From an uncultured Bacilli bacterium (lineage in GTDB: Bacteria > Bacillota_I > Bacilli_A > RF39 > UBA660), in NCBI GenBank assembly GCA_947623645.1, contig CANQHK010000079.1, positions 1 to 5,618 on the forward strand: a stretch of DNA of 5,618 nucleotides, written 5' to 3'. Under the pieces are notes generated by a model. The model was not told the DNA's origin. It ran no database searches and saw only the letters and a program-made list of their open reading frames with translations. How positions within the stretch are numbered: position 1 is the first letter of the stretch; every line of letters starts with the position of its first letter. Both the position numbers and the translations under genes were made by a program. This document shows, in pieces, positions 5,513 through 5,618 of the stretch.

Positions 5513-5539
5513 GAAAAAGTAGGCTTTTTTGCCTACTTT
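5511..5539 (-). terminator. Terminator of a gene upstream of the window's right part
   Basis: AAAGTAGGC (5531-5539, minus strand) pairs perfectly with GCCTACTTT (5516-5524) around a six-A loop, followed by TTCTT (tail TTTTTCTT including the end of the stem). On the plus strand the stem is not followed by a T run, so it acts for a minus-strand transcript whose gene must lie to the right of the window. Confidence 0.85.
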
Positions 5540-5546
5540 ACTATAG

Positions 5547-5612
5547 ATTTGTAAAATAATTTAACGTACTATTTGTAAAATAAAAAAACCAAAAAATTTG
5601 CAAAATAATTTA
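5547..5612. repeat. Three imperfect direct repeats, 24-25 bp period
   Basis: On the plus strand ATTTGTAAAATAATTTA (5547-5563), ATTTGTAAAATAA (5571-5583) and ATTTGCAAAATAATTTA (5596-5612) start 24 and 25 bases apart. The first and third differ at one base in 17. The array may continue past the right edge. Its role is unknown; it could be a protein-binding array or a decayed tandem repeat. Confidence 0.6.
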
Positions 5613-5618
5613 TACAAA

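Noticed and set aside
5547..5618. CRISPR array
   Set aside because: The repeats are short, imperfect and A/T-only with spacers of 7-12 bases, unlike CRISPR repeats and spacers.

Overview
The window is AT-rich DNA in which every recognisable gene lies on the minus strand, so the layout below is read from right to left. UGA is used as a stop (the 396-residue gene ends in TGA) and the many tryptophans are TGG, so the standard bacterial code applies. The low GC, AGGAGG-type ribosome sites, sporulation-type sigma factor, InlB-type repeat and N-terminally anchored surface protein suggest a gut-type low-GC Firmicute, perhaps one of the uncultured Bacilli related to Mollicutes or Erysipelotrichia. 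That placement is inference.

Right edge (5341-5618): three imperfect 24-25 bp direct repeats, a strong terminator closing a gene outside the window, then a promoter with a perfect TTGACA whose spacer contains ten consecutive G residues. This promoter faces a 728-residue surface protein (3154-5340). The protein has an N-terminal membrane segment, a beta-rich region, one Listeria-Bacteroides (InlB B) repeat and a C-terminal domain resembling the formylglycine-generating-enzyme/C-type-lectin fold. Its last 40 residues look like the variable region of a diversity-generating retroelement (DGR) target. No reverse transcriptase or template repeat is in the window. Taken together this is a candidate surface antigen with two separate layers of variability: expression switching through the G tract and sequence variation at the C-terminus.

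Middle (2877-3153): a strong hairpin terminator, a second weaker one, a sigma-A-like promoter, and a perfect Shine-Dalgarno followed by a two-codon ORF (Met-Ile-stop).

Left-centre (599-2876): a probable three-gene unit encoding a secreted stalk-like protein with EKxVxVP repeats, a small STAS-domain protein of the SpoIIAA/RsbV type, and a SigF/SigG/SigB-type sigma factor. There is no SpoIIAB/RsbW kinase between the last two, and the STAS protein lacks the serine that such a kinase phosphorylates. A terminator at 557-589 closes the unit.

Left edge (1-474): the first 158 codons of acetate kinase (ackA), with its own consensus-like promoter.
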